Shown one piece after another: positions 17,252 through 24,877 of a DNA stretch of 64,000 bases. The stretch is from Pseudomonas lalucatii (GTDB lineage: Bacteria > Pseudomonadota > Gammaproteobacteria > Pseudomonadales > Pseudomonadaceae). Below the pieces are notes generated by a model. That model worked only from the letters and a program-made list of their open reading frames with translations. It did no database searches and was not told the origin of the DNA. The DNA lies in NCBI RefSeq assembly GCF_018398425.1, contig NZ_JADPMV010000002.1:310001-374000 (forward strand), written 5' to 3'. The first letter of the stretch is position 1; each line of letters opens with the position of its first letter. Made by a program: the position numbers and the translations under genes.

Positions 17252-17488
17252 ATGCCACCGGTCGTTCTCCAGTCCGTGCTGACCTGTCCGCACTGCGGTT
17301 TCGCCAAGCCGGAAAACATGCCCACCGACGCCTGCCTGTACTTCTACGAATGCAGCCGGTGCCGAACCCTGCTGCGGCCAAAACCGGGGGACTGCTGCGT
17401 GTTCTGCTCCTTCGGCTCGGTACGCTGCCCGCCGATTCAGCAGCAGAATCCCTGCTGTGCCAGCGGAAGACCGGAAGGGCAAAGTTAG
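17252..17488 (+). CDS. GDCCVxC-domain protein (Cys form)
   Basis: The 78-residue product from ATG 17252 has no signal peptide. It carries two zinc-ribbon-like Cys pairs (CPHCGFAKPENMP and ECSRCRTLLRP), then the hallmark PGDCCVFCSFGSVRCPP, and a Cys pair near the end. NCBI describes such proteins as GDCCVxC domain (seleno)proteins, some with selenocysteine in place of a Cys; here plain Cys codons are used. They are repeatedly linked to merT/merP-type genes, suggesting a redox or metal-transfer role, but no activity is established. It is the last gene of the mer operon, 7 bp after merP. Confidence 0.82.
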   Translation: MPPVVLQSVLTCPHCGFAKPENMPTDACLYFYECSRCRTLLRPKPGDCCVFCSFGSVRCPPIQQQNPCCASGRPEGQS

Positions 17489-17699
17489 CGGGCTTCGGCA
17501 GTGGACGCGCCGACGCGGCGCTGCCCCGCTAGCCCCGCGACTGCCACCTTGCCTGCAGAGGCTGCAGAGGAGGTGGCGCAGGGTGCCGGCAACCCAACCG
17601 CAGCCCGCCAGAAAGGACGGGCATTGCGCTCGTACCAAGGCTGGACGCGTTCGATCCGTTCCGAGGCCGGATGATTCGCTCGAGCGGATCCTAAAGCGT

Positions 17700-17962
17700 G
17701 GCTACCCTGGATCGGGCCGTCTGTTCAGCTCATGCCGCGCAGCATTTCGCAAAGCCTACGAACGCACCGGGCTGCAGACACCAGCCACCACATGATGCAA
17801 GGCGGGAACATCCCGACCCTGCAGCGAATCCCGGGCCACGGCGAAATCAAGGTGACCATGCGTTACTCGCATCTGGCGGCGGATCACTTCGCTACGGCAC
17901 TGGCACTTTCGCCTTTGGCGCTGTTGAGCCAAGATACTGCCTGCCAACAGGACGCTGGATGA
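17700..17962 (+). pseudogene. Remnant of a tyrosine-type phage integrase
   Basis: Two pieces in different frames match the C-terminal half of P2-like tyrosine recombinases. The first (about 17700-17795) reads GRLFSSCRAAFRKAYERTG; the second (about 17785-17962) reads MMQGGNIPTLQRIPGHGEIK followed by VTMRYSHLAADHF, which includes the active-site His box and the catalytic Tyr region. The intervening block that should contain the Arg of the R-H-x-x-H motif is missing and the frame shifts there, so the gene is dead. Nothing recognisable of the N-terminal half remains in 17490-17700. It lies 415 bp from the 3' end of tRNA-Thr. Confidence 0.75.
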
Positions 17963-17978
17963 AGGCAAGGAGAGCCGC

Positions 17979-18275
17979 ATGGGATTAGAAGATCGCGAGT
18001 GGTGGCGTGATGAGCGTCGCCAGCAAGGCCACCAGGCCTCTGGGGATACCTTCAGGGCTGGGGCACCGCGATCTCAGCCAGAGGATGCCGGTGTTGGCGA
18101 GGTTGTTCGATTAGAGCAGCCTGCTAAGCTGCGAACGCCGCCATCGTACGTTCACCTCCCGGCCCAGGAAATTCTCGACGCCCCCTCCAAGGGTTCAGGT
18201 GCCTACTTCTGGGTAGCCGTTGTAGCCCTGGCGATTTGCCTCAACGGCCTTGCCTACTTGTACCTTTCCAACTGA
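17979..18275 (+). CDS. Hypothetical small membrane protein
   Basis: A 98-residue protein beginning MGLEDREWWRDERRQQGHQ. The first 70 residues are hydrophilic and charged; one C-terminal membrane helix (YFWVAVVALAICLNGLAYLYL, about residues 76-95) gives a tail-anchored arrangement. I do not recognise a family; proteins starting with a similar MGL-DR-Y/W pattern occur on integrative elements. It lies between the integrase remnant and the tRNA gene, so it probably belonged to the same inserted element. ATG 17979 follows AAGGAGAG closely. Confidence 0.6.
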   Translation: MGLEDREWWRDERRQQGHQASGDTFRAGAPRSQPEDAGVGEVVRLEQPAKLRTPPSYVHLPAQEILDAPSKGSGAYFWVAVVALAICLNGLAYLYLSN

Positions 18276-18342
18276 CCAGTCCGCTGCGCTGGGCGCAGGT
18301 GAACCATGACCGGGGCACTCCCGGGACACCGCCAGAAACGAC

Positions 18343-18368
18343 AAAGGGCTAGCTTTCGCTAACCCTTT
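18343..18368 (-). terminator. Terminator of tRNA-Thr
   Basis: A perfect or near-perfect 11-bp stem (aaagggctagc / gctaacccttt, with one wobble) around a tttc loop. On the minus strand it begins 8 bases after the tRNA 3' end and ends in TTT. It could also end rightward transcription of the small membrane-protein gene. Confidence 0.7.
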
Positions 18369-18376
18369 GACTGGTA

Positions 18377-18452
18377 TGGTGCCGCTGAGAGGAATCGAAC
18401 CCCCGACCCCATCATTACGAATGACGTGCTCTACCAACTGAGCTACAACGGC
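18377..18452 (-). tRNA. tRNA-Thr (anticodon CGT)
   Basis: The reverse complement folds as a full cloverleaf of 76 bases. Acceptor stem GCCGTTG pairs with CAGCGGC, the D-arm contains AGCTCAGTTGGTAGAGC, the anticodon stem CGTCA/TGATG encloses the loop TTCGTAA with anticodon CGT (reads ACG), and the T-arm has GGGTTCGATTCC. The CCA end is encoded. Its 3' end faces the integrase remnant, the orientation expected if an element integrated into this tRNA. Confidence 0.95.
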
Positions 18453-18555
18453 GCCAGCGCATTATTCAATGGAGCCGGCGGGTGCTCAAGCGGGTTTTTG
18501 CATTTTCTGCACGCCAGGCGGTGCGAAGGAACGCGCCCGGCGAGTCGCCGACGCC

Positions 18556-19398
18556 TCACTCGCCGAGCAGTTCGATTCGGTCGTCGTGGATACGGATGCG
18601 CCCCTGCTTGTACAGGCCGCCGATGGCCTTCTTGAAGTTGCCCTTGCTGGCGCGGAACAGCGCGCTGATGGCTTGCGGCGAGCTCTTGTCGCTGAGTTCC
18701 AGCATGCCGCCGCGCTCGCGCAGCTTGGCCAGGATCTGCTCGCTCAGGCTGCCGACCGCATCCTGCCCCACCGGCTGCAGGCTCAGGCTGATCTTGCCGT
18801 CGGCGCGCACCTCCTTGATGAAGCCTTTCTCACGCATGCCGCTGCGCAGGAACTTGAACAACTCGTTCTTGTGAATCAGGCCCCAGTGCTGGCCATTGAT
18901 GATGGCCTTGAAGCCCATGTCGGTGGCTTCGACCACCAGCAGGTCGACTTCCTGCCCGACCCGGTAACTGACCGGCAGCTGGTCCAGGTAACGATCCAGG
19001 CGCGCCGTGGCGGTGATGCGCTTGCTGCGTTTGTCGAGAAAGACATGCACCACGCAGTAGTCGCCGACCTGCAGCGGGCGTTTTTCTTCCGAGTGGGGCA
19101 GCAGCAGGTCCTTCGGCAATCCCCAGTTGAGGAATAAGCCGACGCGGTTGATATCCACGACTTTCAGGCTGGCGAATTCGCCGACCTGAACTTTCGGTTT
19201 TTCCGTGGTGGCAATTAACTTGTCGTCACTGTCCAAATAGATGAATACATTCAGCCAGTCTTCCACCTCGCTCGGCGTATCCTGGGGGATATAACGCTTG
19301 GGCAATAGAATTTCGCCGTCCGCGCCACCATCCAAGTACAGACCGAAATCGGTGTGTTTGACGACCTGCAAACAGTTCATGCGTCCAATAACCGCCAT
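18556..19398 (-). CDS. cvfB: CvfB-family S1 RNA-binding protein
   Basis: The 280-residue protein has the CvfB/YitL architecture: several S1-like OB-fold units (first starts MAVIGRMNCLQVVKHTDFGL; second around VQVGEFASLKVVDINRVGLF; third around YRVGQEVDLLVVEATDMGF) and a C-terminal winged helix (SPQAISALFRASKGNFKKAIGGLYKQGRI). In Gram-positive bacteria CvfB affects virulence gene expression; in pseudomonads the role is unknown but RNA binding is expected. It is a cytoplasmic single-gene unit whose promoter lies in 19399-19711. Confidence 0.88.
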   Translation of the reverse strand: MAVIGRMNCLQVVKHTDFGLYLDGGADGEILLPKRYIPQDTPSEVEDWLNVFIYLDSDDKLIATTEKPKVQVGEFASLKVVDINRVGLFLNWGLPKDLLLPHSEEKRPLQVGDYCVVHVFLDKRSKRITATARLDRYLDQLPVSYRVGQEVDLLVVEATDMGFKAIINGQHWGLIHKNELFKFLRSGMREKGFIKEVRADGKISLSLQPVGQDAVGSLSEQILAKLRERGGMLELSDKSSPQAISALFRASKGNFKKAIGGLYKQGRIRIHDDRIELLGE

Positions 19399-19711
19399 GG
19401 TGCCCTACCCTCGTTGCGAGGGCCGCATTCTACCCGAGTTGCCGTAGACTTGGCTGCCCGCAGGCGCCGTTGCCGCGGGATACGGCGCCTCCGGGAACGA
19501 GCCGACCAACGGCAAGAGGCCGCAGCCGCAGTCACCGGCCAGGCACGACGTGCACCACTGAAAACAACGACTTAGTCGAGCCGGAAGAGTAATAGTCGGC
19601 CGGTTTCGCAACCTCTTCGGCAGACCAGAAACAGCCTCCCAATATTATTTACCAAGCAATTGTCAAGCCGATCACGTACAATGCCCGGCCAAATTAATTT
19701 CGAACAGGTTA
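19399..19711. other. Intergenic region, no gene seen
   Basis: The divergent upstream region of cvfB (leftward) and the small gene at 19712 (rightward). It is GC-rich near cvfB and AT-rich from about 19630 to 19710. A TACAAT hexamer at 19677-19682 may be the -10 of the rightward gene, but no good -35 is paired with it. A 68-codon minus frame (19405-19611) looks like chance. Confidence 0.45.
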
Positions 19712-19900
19712 ATGGCTGCCATGCGTGTAAAAGCATCCCAGAGCAAACCCAAGCCGGCCCCTGCCGTTGAAACCAGCGCCTCGATCGACGCGCAGGTCGC
19801 GGCCTTCCTGAAAGCCGGCGGCGAGATTCAACAGATCGAGAAAGGCGTCAGCGGCCAGGTCTACGGCGCCAGCAAGCAGATCACCATCGGCAAGAAGTAG
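19712..19900 (+). CDS. Small conserved hypothetical protein
   Basis: A 62-residue soluble protein with no Cys and no signal peptide. The N-terminal 25 residues are Lys/Ala/Pro-rich, and the conserved-looking core reads SIDAQVAAFLKAGGEIQQIE followed by KGVSGQVYGASKQITIGKK. Proteins with this core are common in Pseudomonas genomes without an assigned function. The start could also be ATG 19721. It has its own AT-rich upstream region and no operon partner. Confidence 0.65.
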   Translation: MAAMRVKASQSKPKPAPAVETSASIDAQVAAFLKAGGEIQQIEKGVSGQVYGASKQITIGKK

Positions 19901-20024
19901 CCGCGCGGCGCTTCAGCCGGCGCCCTCTCCCCCTGCCCCCCTACGACGGGTTGCGCCGCACCGGGTGGGCGAGTGCCACGCCGGCCCTGGCAGCGCGGCG
20001 CCCGGCATGGCGCGACGAGGCCTG

Positions 20025-21164
20025 TCAGGGCCGCAAGCCCAGGCGCAGCAGCTGGCCATTGCGCGCATCGGTCAAGACATACAGATAGCCGTCCGGGCCC
20101 TGGCGCACGTCGCGAATGCGTTCATCCAGCGCCTCCAGCAGGCGCTCCTCGTGGGTCACCCGGTCGCCATCCAGCTCCAGGCGCAGCAGCGCCCGCCCGG
20201 CCAGCGCGCCGACGAACAGGCTATGGCGCCACTCGGGAAAACGCGTCGCGTCGTAGAAAGCCATGCCGCTGATCGCCGGCGACTTCTCCCATACGTAGTG
20301 CGGCGGCTCGGTGCCGGCCACCGTCTCGCCCTGCGCCTCGGGGATCGGCAGAAACGAATAGTTCACCCCATGGGTCGCGAGCGGCCAGCCATAGTTGCGC
20401 CCGGCCTGGGGGATGTTGATCTCGTCGCCACCGCGCGGGCCGTGCTCATGCACCCACAGCCGGCCGCTCCAGGGGTTGAGTGCCGCACCCTGGGGGTTGC
20501 GATGGCCATAGGACCAGATTTCCCCACGGGCGTCGGCCCGACCGACGAAGGGGTTGTCCCGCGGCACGCGGCCGTCCGGGTGCAGGCGCACCACCTTGCC
20601 TTGCAGCTTGTCCAGGTGCTGGGCGGTCGGCCGCTGGTTGTTCTCGCCCAGGGCGATGAACAGGTAGCCCTCGCGGTCGAACACCAGGCGCGAGCCGAAG
20701 TGCACGCCGCTCGACAGCTTCGGCAGCTGCCGGAAGATCACCTCGAAGCCCTCGAGACGGCGCCCATCGGCCGACAGACGACCGCGCCCGACCGCCGTGC
20801 CGGCATAGCCCTGCTCCCCGGCTTCGGCATAGGCCAGGTACACCCAGCGATCGCTGCCGAAGTCGGGCGCCAGCGCCACGTCGAGCAGACCGCCCTGGCC
20901 CCTGGCGTAGACCGCCGGCACGCCCGCGATGGGCGCCGACAGGCGGCCGCCGGCGTCGAGCAGGCGCAGGCGGCCGGGGCGCTCGGTCAACAGCAGCCCC
21001 TGCCCCTCCGGCAGGAACGCCAGGGCCCAGGGGTGCTCGAGCCCGGACAGCAGCTCATCGACCTGCAGCGTGCCGTGCTCGCTCGGATATTCGCGCCCCA
21101 GCGCGCCGGTGGACGACAACGCGGCGGCCAGAACGAGCACCGCCAACCCTGACCTGATCGGCAT
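20025..21164 (-). CDS. PQQ-dependent sugar (aldose) dehydrogenase, soluble type
   Basis: The protein has 379 residues from ATG 21164 with a signal peptide (cut near TGALG). It has the six-blade soluble glucose/aldose dehydrogenase fold: LEHPWALAFLPEGQGLLLTER at the start, GGLLDVALAPDFGSDRWVYL, HFGSRLVFDREGYLFIALGE, YGHRNPQGAALNPWSGRLW, HEHGPRGGDEINIPQAGRNY and YGWPLATHGVNY. These motifs carry the PQQ and calcium ligands in this family. It should oxidise aldose sugars in the periplasm, passing electrons to the respiratory chain. The frame is open upstream to 21362 but that part lacks a signal and overlaps the divergent oxidoreductase promoter. Confidence 0.9.
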   Translation of the reverse strand: MPIRSGLAVLVLAAALSSTGALGREYPSEHGTLQVDELLSGLEHPWALAFLPEGQGLLLTERPGRLRLLDAGGRLSAPIAGVPAVYARGQGGLLDVALAPDFGSDRWVYLAYAEAGEQGYAGTAVGRGRLSADGRRLEGFEVIFRQLPKLSSGVHFGSRLVFDREGYLFIALGENNQRPTAQHLDKLQGKVVRLHPDGRVPRDNPFVGRADARGEIWSYGHRNPQGAALNPWSGRLWVHEHGPRGGDEINIPQAGRNYGWPLATHGVNYSFLPIPEAQGETVAGTEPPHYVWEKSPAISGMAFYDATRFPEWRHSLFVGALAGRALLRLELDGDRVTHEERLLEALDERIRDVRQGPDGYLYVLTDARNGQLLRLGLRP

Positions 21165-21361
21165 GGCAAGACCTCCTCGGTGCAACCGGCGAACCCTCGC
21201 CCCGGTCTTCGCTCCGAGCATAGTGCAGCATCGCGGGCCTGGGTTCAGCCCGCGGACGCCGACCATGATCAGCGAGATCGATGGTGCTGGATTCGTCCGC
21301 ACGCAGCCGCCGCGGTCTAGACTGGGCCGCTGACTCAGTCGCCATCCCAGGGAGAACCCCA

Positions 21362-22342
21362 ATGCTCAAAGCCCAATACCAGGCACGCGGCCCGGTGCCG
21401 CAGGACGTGATCGAAGCCGTCGAATTGCAACTGCCGGCGCCCGCCGCCGGCCAGGTGCGGGTCAAGGTGCAGGCCGCGCCGATCAACCCCTCCGACGTGC
21501 TCACCCTGACCGGCGAGTACGGCATGCTGCCGCCACTGCCGGCGGTGGGCGGCAACGAGGGCGTCGGCCGGGTCGAAGAACTGGGACCGCAGGTGAACAA
21601 CCTCAAGGTCGGCCAGCTGGTGCTGTTGCCGGTCGGCTGCGGCACCTGGGTAAGCCACCTGAATGCGCCGGCGGACAAGCTGATCCCGCTGCCGGAGGCC
21701 GACCCGCAGCAGCTGGCGATGATGACGGTCAACCCGCCGACCGCCTCGCTGCTGCTCAGCCAGTTCGTCGACCTGCAGCCCGGCGACTGGGTGATCCAGA
21801 ACGCCGCCAACTCGGGCGTCGGCAGCTACCTGATCCAGCTGGCCAAGCTGCGCGGCTTCAAGACCCTCAACGTGGTGCGCCGCGAGTCGGCGGTGGCCGC
21901 TGTCGAGGCCGAGGGCGGCGACGTGGTGCTGGTCGACGGCCCGGACCTGGCCAAGCGCGTGCGCGCGGCCACCGGCGGCGTGGGGGTGCGCCTGGGCATC
22001 GACGCGGTCGGCGGCGAGGCCACCGACCATATCGCCGCGAGCCTGTGCGACGGCGGCGTGCTGGTGAACTACGGGATGATGAGCCGCCAGCCCTGCCAGG
22101 TGTCGCCGGCCTCCTTCGTCTTCCGCGGCGTGACCCTCAAGGGCTTCTGGCTGGCCAAGTGGTTCCAGCAGGCGACCCCGGCCGAGCAGATGCAGGTGTT
22201 CGGCGAGCTGACCCAGCTGATCGCCGGCGGCAAGCTGCACGCCCGCGTGGCGGCCACCTACGACGTCAGCCAGATCAAGCAGGCGGTGGCCGCGGCGGCC
22301 AGCGGCGAGCGCGACGGCAAGATCCTGATAGTGCCGGAGTAA
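21362..22342 (+). CDS. Zinc-free MDR-family oxidoreductase (enoyl reductase/quinone reductase-like)
   Basis: A 326-residue NADPH-dependent medium-chain reductase. The catalytic fold starts MLKAQYQARGPVPQDVIEAV, with INPSDVLTLTGEYG typical of the mitochondrial-type enoyl thioester reductase (MECR) branch. The cofactor site is WVIQNAANSGVGSYLIQLAK followed by VNVVRRES, where the Arg residues fit NADPH. No structural-zinc Cys lobe is present. The real substrate (enoyl thioester, quinone or another enone) is not determined by sequence. It diverges from the sugar dehydrogenase; a strong stem-loop at 22351-22384 lies just downstream. Confidence 0.85.
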   Translation: MLKAQYQARGPVPQDVIEAVELQLPAPAAGQVRVKVQAAPINPSDVLTLTGEYGMLPPLPAVGGNEGVGRVEELGPQVNNLKVGQLVLLPVGCGTWVSHLNAPADKLIPLPEADPQQLAMMTVNPPTASLLLSQFVDLQPGDWVIQNAANSGVGSYLIQLAKLRGFKTLNVVRRESAVAAVEAEGGDVVLVDGPDLAKRVRAATGGVGVRLGIDAVGGEATDHIAASLCDGGVLVNYGMMSRQPCQVSPASFVFRGVTLKGFWLAKWFQQATPAEQMQVFGELTQLIAGGKLHARVAATYDVSQIKQAVAAAASGERDGKILIVPE

Positions 22343-22350
22343 GCCCGGGG

Positions 22351-22409
22351 CTAGGCGGGCATGCCATGCCCCGTGCCCGCCTAGAGTCACAGGGCGACCA
22401 TCTGTGACT
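22351..22409. repeat. Two consecutive inverted repeats between convergent genes
   Basis: An 11-bp perfect inverted repeat (CTAGGCGGGCA 22351-22361 with TGCCCGCCTAG 22374-22384) is followed at once by an 8-bp one (AGTCACAG 22385-22392 with CTGTGACT 22402-22409). No T run follows, so these may be stem-loops protecting 3' ends rather than classic terminators. Confidence 0.6.
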
Positions 22410-22929
22410 AGGGTCTATGGGCCAGCCACAGCACCAGCGCCGCCGTCAGCAGATGCAGCAGCACGATCGACCAGAAGGTCAGCTGGTAGCCGAGCTTGCG
22501 ATTCTTGTGGCGGATCAGCCGCTGCGCCACCAACCCGCCCGGCCAGCCACCCAACAGCTCGTACAGATGCAGGCGCGCCTCGGGCGTGCGCCGCGCGCCA
22601 CGCATGGCGAAGCGCTTGTCGCGCCAGTAGGCGAAAAAACAGACCAGGCTCATCAGCCCATAGAGCAGCGCCAGATAAGGCAGCAGGTCGACCCCGCCGA
22701 ACAGCGGCTGGACCTGCTCGTGCCAGACCTTGGCCAGGCCCCGCAGCAGGGGCGGATAGTCGGCATAGCCGCTGACACTCAGGGCCAGGTTGCCGTGCGC
22801 CATGCTGCAGGCCTGGTCGCTGTAGAGCACCACCCCGTCGGGCTGCAGGCACTTGTGGATCGCGCCCTGGCCCAGGGCCTTGAACGATAACGCCAACAGT
22901 GCGCTCGCACCCAGCGGCCACCAGCGCAT
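22408..22929 (-). CDS. DUF1294 membrane protein with DUF4124-like N-terminus
   Basis: A 173-residue protein. After a signal or first helix it has a short DUF4124-type segment (GAIHKCLQPDGVVLYSDQAC) in the periplasm, then at least three helices with the DUF1294 signature: YWRDKRFAMRGARRTPEARL, ELLGGWPGGLVAQRLIRHKN and KLGYQLTFWSIV. The function of DUF1294 is unknown; it is often fused to cold-shock domains in other proteins, which is not the case here. Seven bp separate the helicase stop from its start, so it is co-transcribed with the helicase gene. Confidence 0.8.
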   Translation of the reverse strand: MRWWPLGASALLALSFKALGQGAIHKCLQPDGVVLYSDQACSMAHGNLALSVSGYADYPPLLRGLAKVWHEQVQPLFGGVDLLPYLALLYGLMSLVCFFAYWRDKRFAMRGARRTPEARLHLYELLGGWPGGLVAQRLIRHKNRKLGYQLTFWSIVLLHLLTAALVLWLAHRP

Positions 22930-22935
22930 CGAGCC

Positions 22936-24288
22936 TTACTCGGCCGCCGGCTTGCGTCGCTTCAGCGGCGCCAGACCGTCCTGGCTCACCAGCGCCGGCG
23001 CCTCGCTCTTCGGCTTGTTGATGGTGTTGCGCTTGCTCGGGGCCTTGGCCGCGGGCTTCTTCGCCGCACTTTTCTTGGTGCCCTTGGCGTCGGTCTTTTT
23101 CTTCTTGGTGCCGGCCGCCTTGCCGGACGCCTTGAGGTTTTTCGGCCCCTGATACGTGCCCTTCAGCTCCTTGACGGTGCGGCGCTCGAAACGCTGCTTG
23201 AGGTAGCGCTCGATGCTCGACATCAGGTTCCAGTCGGTGTGGCAGATCAGCGAGATCGCCAGGCCCTCGGCGCCGGCACGACCGGTGCGGCCGATGCGGT
23301 GCACGTACTCGTCGCCGGAGCGCGGCATGTCGAAGTTGATCACCAGGTCAAGACCCTCGACGTCCAGGCCGCGGGCCGCCACGTCGGTGGCAACCAGGAT
23401 CTTCACCGCGCCCTGCTTGAGGCGCTCGATGGCCAGCTTGCGGTCCTTCTGGTCCTTCTCGCCGTGCAGCACGAAGGTCTTGAACTCGCGGGCCACCAGC
23501 TTGCCGTAGAGGCGGTCGGCCTGCACCCGGGTGTTGGTGAAGATGATCGCCTTGTCGTAGGTCTCGTTGCTCAGCAACCAGTCGACCAGCTGTTCCTTGT
23601 GGTAGTTGTGGTCGGCGGTGATGATCTGCTGGCGGGTGCCCTCGGCGAGCTGGCTGACGGCGTTGAGCTGCAGGTGCTGCGGCTCCTTGAGCACCTTGGC
23701 GACCATCTCGCGCAAACCAGAACCGCCGCTGGTGGCGGAGAACAGCAGGGTCTGGTGCGGCCCGCTGCAGGCCTCGGCCAGGCGCTGCACGTCTTCGGCG
23801 AAGCCCATGTCGAGCATGCGGTCGGCCTCGTCCAGCACCAGCACCTCGACCTCCTCCAGCGGCAGGTTGCCGGCGTTGGCGTGCTCGATCAGCCGTCCCG
23901 GGGTGCCGATCAGGATGTCCACCCGGCGCAGCATGGCCGCCTGCGACTTGAAGTCCTCGCCACCGGTGATCAGCCCGGCCTTGATAAAGGTGAACTGGGC
24001 GAAGCGCTCGACTTCCTTGAGGGTCTGCTGGGCCAGCTCGCGGGTCGGCAGCAGGATCACCGCGCGCAGGCTCACCCGCGGCTTGGGTGCGCCGTCACCG
24101 AGCAGGCGGTTGAGCATGGGCAGGACGAAGGCCGCGGTCTTGCCGCTGCCGGTCTGGGCGATCACCCGCAGGTCACGCCCCTGCAGCGCCGGCGGAATGG
24201 CCGCCACCTGCACCGGGGTGGGCTCGACAAAGTTCAGCTCGGCCACGGCTTTCAGCAGGCGTTCGTGCAGGGCGAATTGGGAAAACAC
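22936..24288 (-). CDS. DEAD-box ATP-dependent RNA helicase
   Basis: A 450-residue helicase with the full motif set: Q motif before PTPVQVAAIPPAL, motif I AQTGSGKTAAF, Ia PTRELAQQ, Ib TPGRL, II VLDEADRMLDMGF, III SAT, and in the second domain TNTRVQAD, VATDVAARGLDV and HRIGRTGRAG. The C-terminal 75 residues are Lys/Ala-rich (for example AAGTKKKKTDAKGTKKS), a basic RNA-binding tail. It unwinds RNA duplexes in the cytoplasm, likely in ribosome assembly or RNA decay, often for cold growth. It resembles SrmB/RhlE-group enzymes more than DbpA or RhlB. It is followed 7 bp later by the DUF1294 gene. Confidence 0.93.
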   Translation of the reverse strand: MFSQFALHERLLKAVAELNFVEPTPVQVAAIPPALQGRDLRVIAQTGSGKTAAFVLPMLNRLLGDGAPKPRVSLRAVILLPTRELAQQTLKEVERFAQFTFIKAGLITGGEDFKSQAAMLRRVDILIGTPGRLIEHANAGNLPLEEVEVLVLDEADRMLDMGFAEDVQRLAEACSGPHQTLLFSATSGGSGLREMVAKVLKEPQHLQLNAVSQLAEGTRQQIITADHNYHKEQLVDWLLSNETYDKAIIFTNTRVQADRLYGKLVAREFKTFVLHGEKDQKDRKLAIERLKQGAVKILVATDVAARGLDVEGLDLVINFDMPRSGDEYVHRIGRTGRAGAEGLAISLICHTDWNLMSSIERYLKQRFERRTVKELKGTYQGPKNLKASGKAAGTKKKKTDAKGTKKSAAKKPAAKAPSKRNTINKPKSEAPALVSQDGLAPLKRRKPAAE

Positions 24289-24463
24289 GGGGTCAACCTC
24301 GGCAAAATACGGAAATCAGCTGCATAGCCTAACGGTTTCCCGCGCCGCGGCCGAATTTCTTTGTGCCAGCCCGCACATCGGCCCGTCCTGGCCCTTGAAC
24401 CAAAAGCGCTTGAGGCGCTCAATTCAATCAGGAGAATCATCGACAACCCGTCCGGAGACTGCC

Positions 24464-24877
24464 ATGCCCCGTTCCTTCCCCCTGCTCTTGTGCGGCGCCC
24501 TCAGCCTGGCCCTGAGCGCTCAGCTCGCCGTGGCCGCACCGAAACACGACAAGGCCGACAAGCATGGCGGCGGCCATGACGGCGACATCCGCGCCCAGCT
24601 CGACGGCCCCACCATCGACATCGGCCGGGTGCGCATCATCCTCGGCGACAACCGCCATCTGCTGGCGCCGGCCGGCGCACTGCCGCCGGGCATCGCCAAG
24701 AACCTGGCACGCGGCAAGCCGCTGCCACCGGGCATCGCCAAACGCTTCGACCCGCACCTGAGCCGCCAGCTGCCGCACTACGAGGGCTACGAGTGGCAGC
24801 AGATCGGCCGCGACGTGGTGCTGGTGGCGATCGCCACGGGGATCGTCTACGAGGTGCTGAGGAATGTGCTGGACTGA
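24464..24877 (+). CDS. CigR-like (RcnB family) exported protein
   Basis: A 137-residue protein starting MPRSFPLLLCGALSLALSAQ with a signal peptide (cut near AVA-APK), then a His/Lys-rich stretch, the repeated LPPGIAKNLARGKPLPPGIA motif, and a C-terminal hydrophobic segment (VVLVAIATGIVYEVLRNVL). The LPPGIA repeats and tail are the pattern of the anti-virulence CigR family; in Salmonella CigR restrains virulence. The role in Pseudomonas is unknown. Its last 31 bases overlap the 3' end of the convergent cupin gene. Confidence 0.78.
   Translation: MPRSFPLLLCGALSLALSAQLAVAAPKHDKADKHGGGHDGDIRAQLDGPTIDIGRVRIILGDNRHLLAPAGALPPGIAKNLARGKPLPPGIAKRFDPHLSRQLPHYEGYEWQQIGRDVVLVAIATGIVYEVLRNVLD

Noticed and set aside
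20025..21362. Longer 445-codon version of the sugar dehydrogenase
   Set aside because: The extra 66 residues lack family sequence and cover the divergent promoter; a signal peptide begins at the ATG at 21164.
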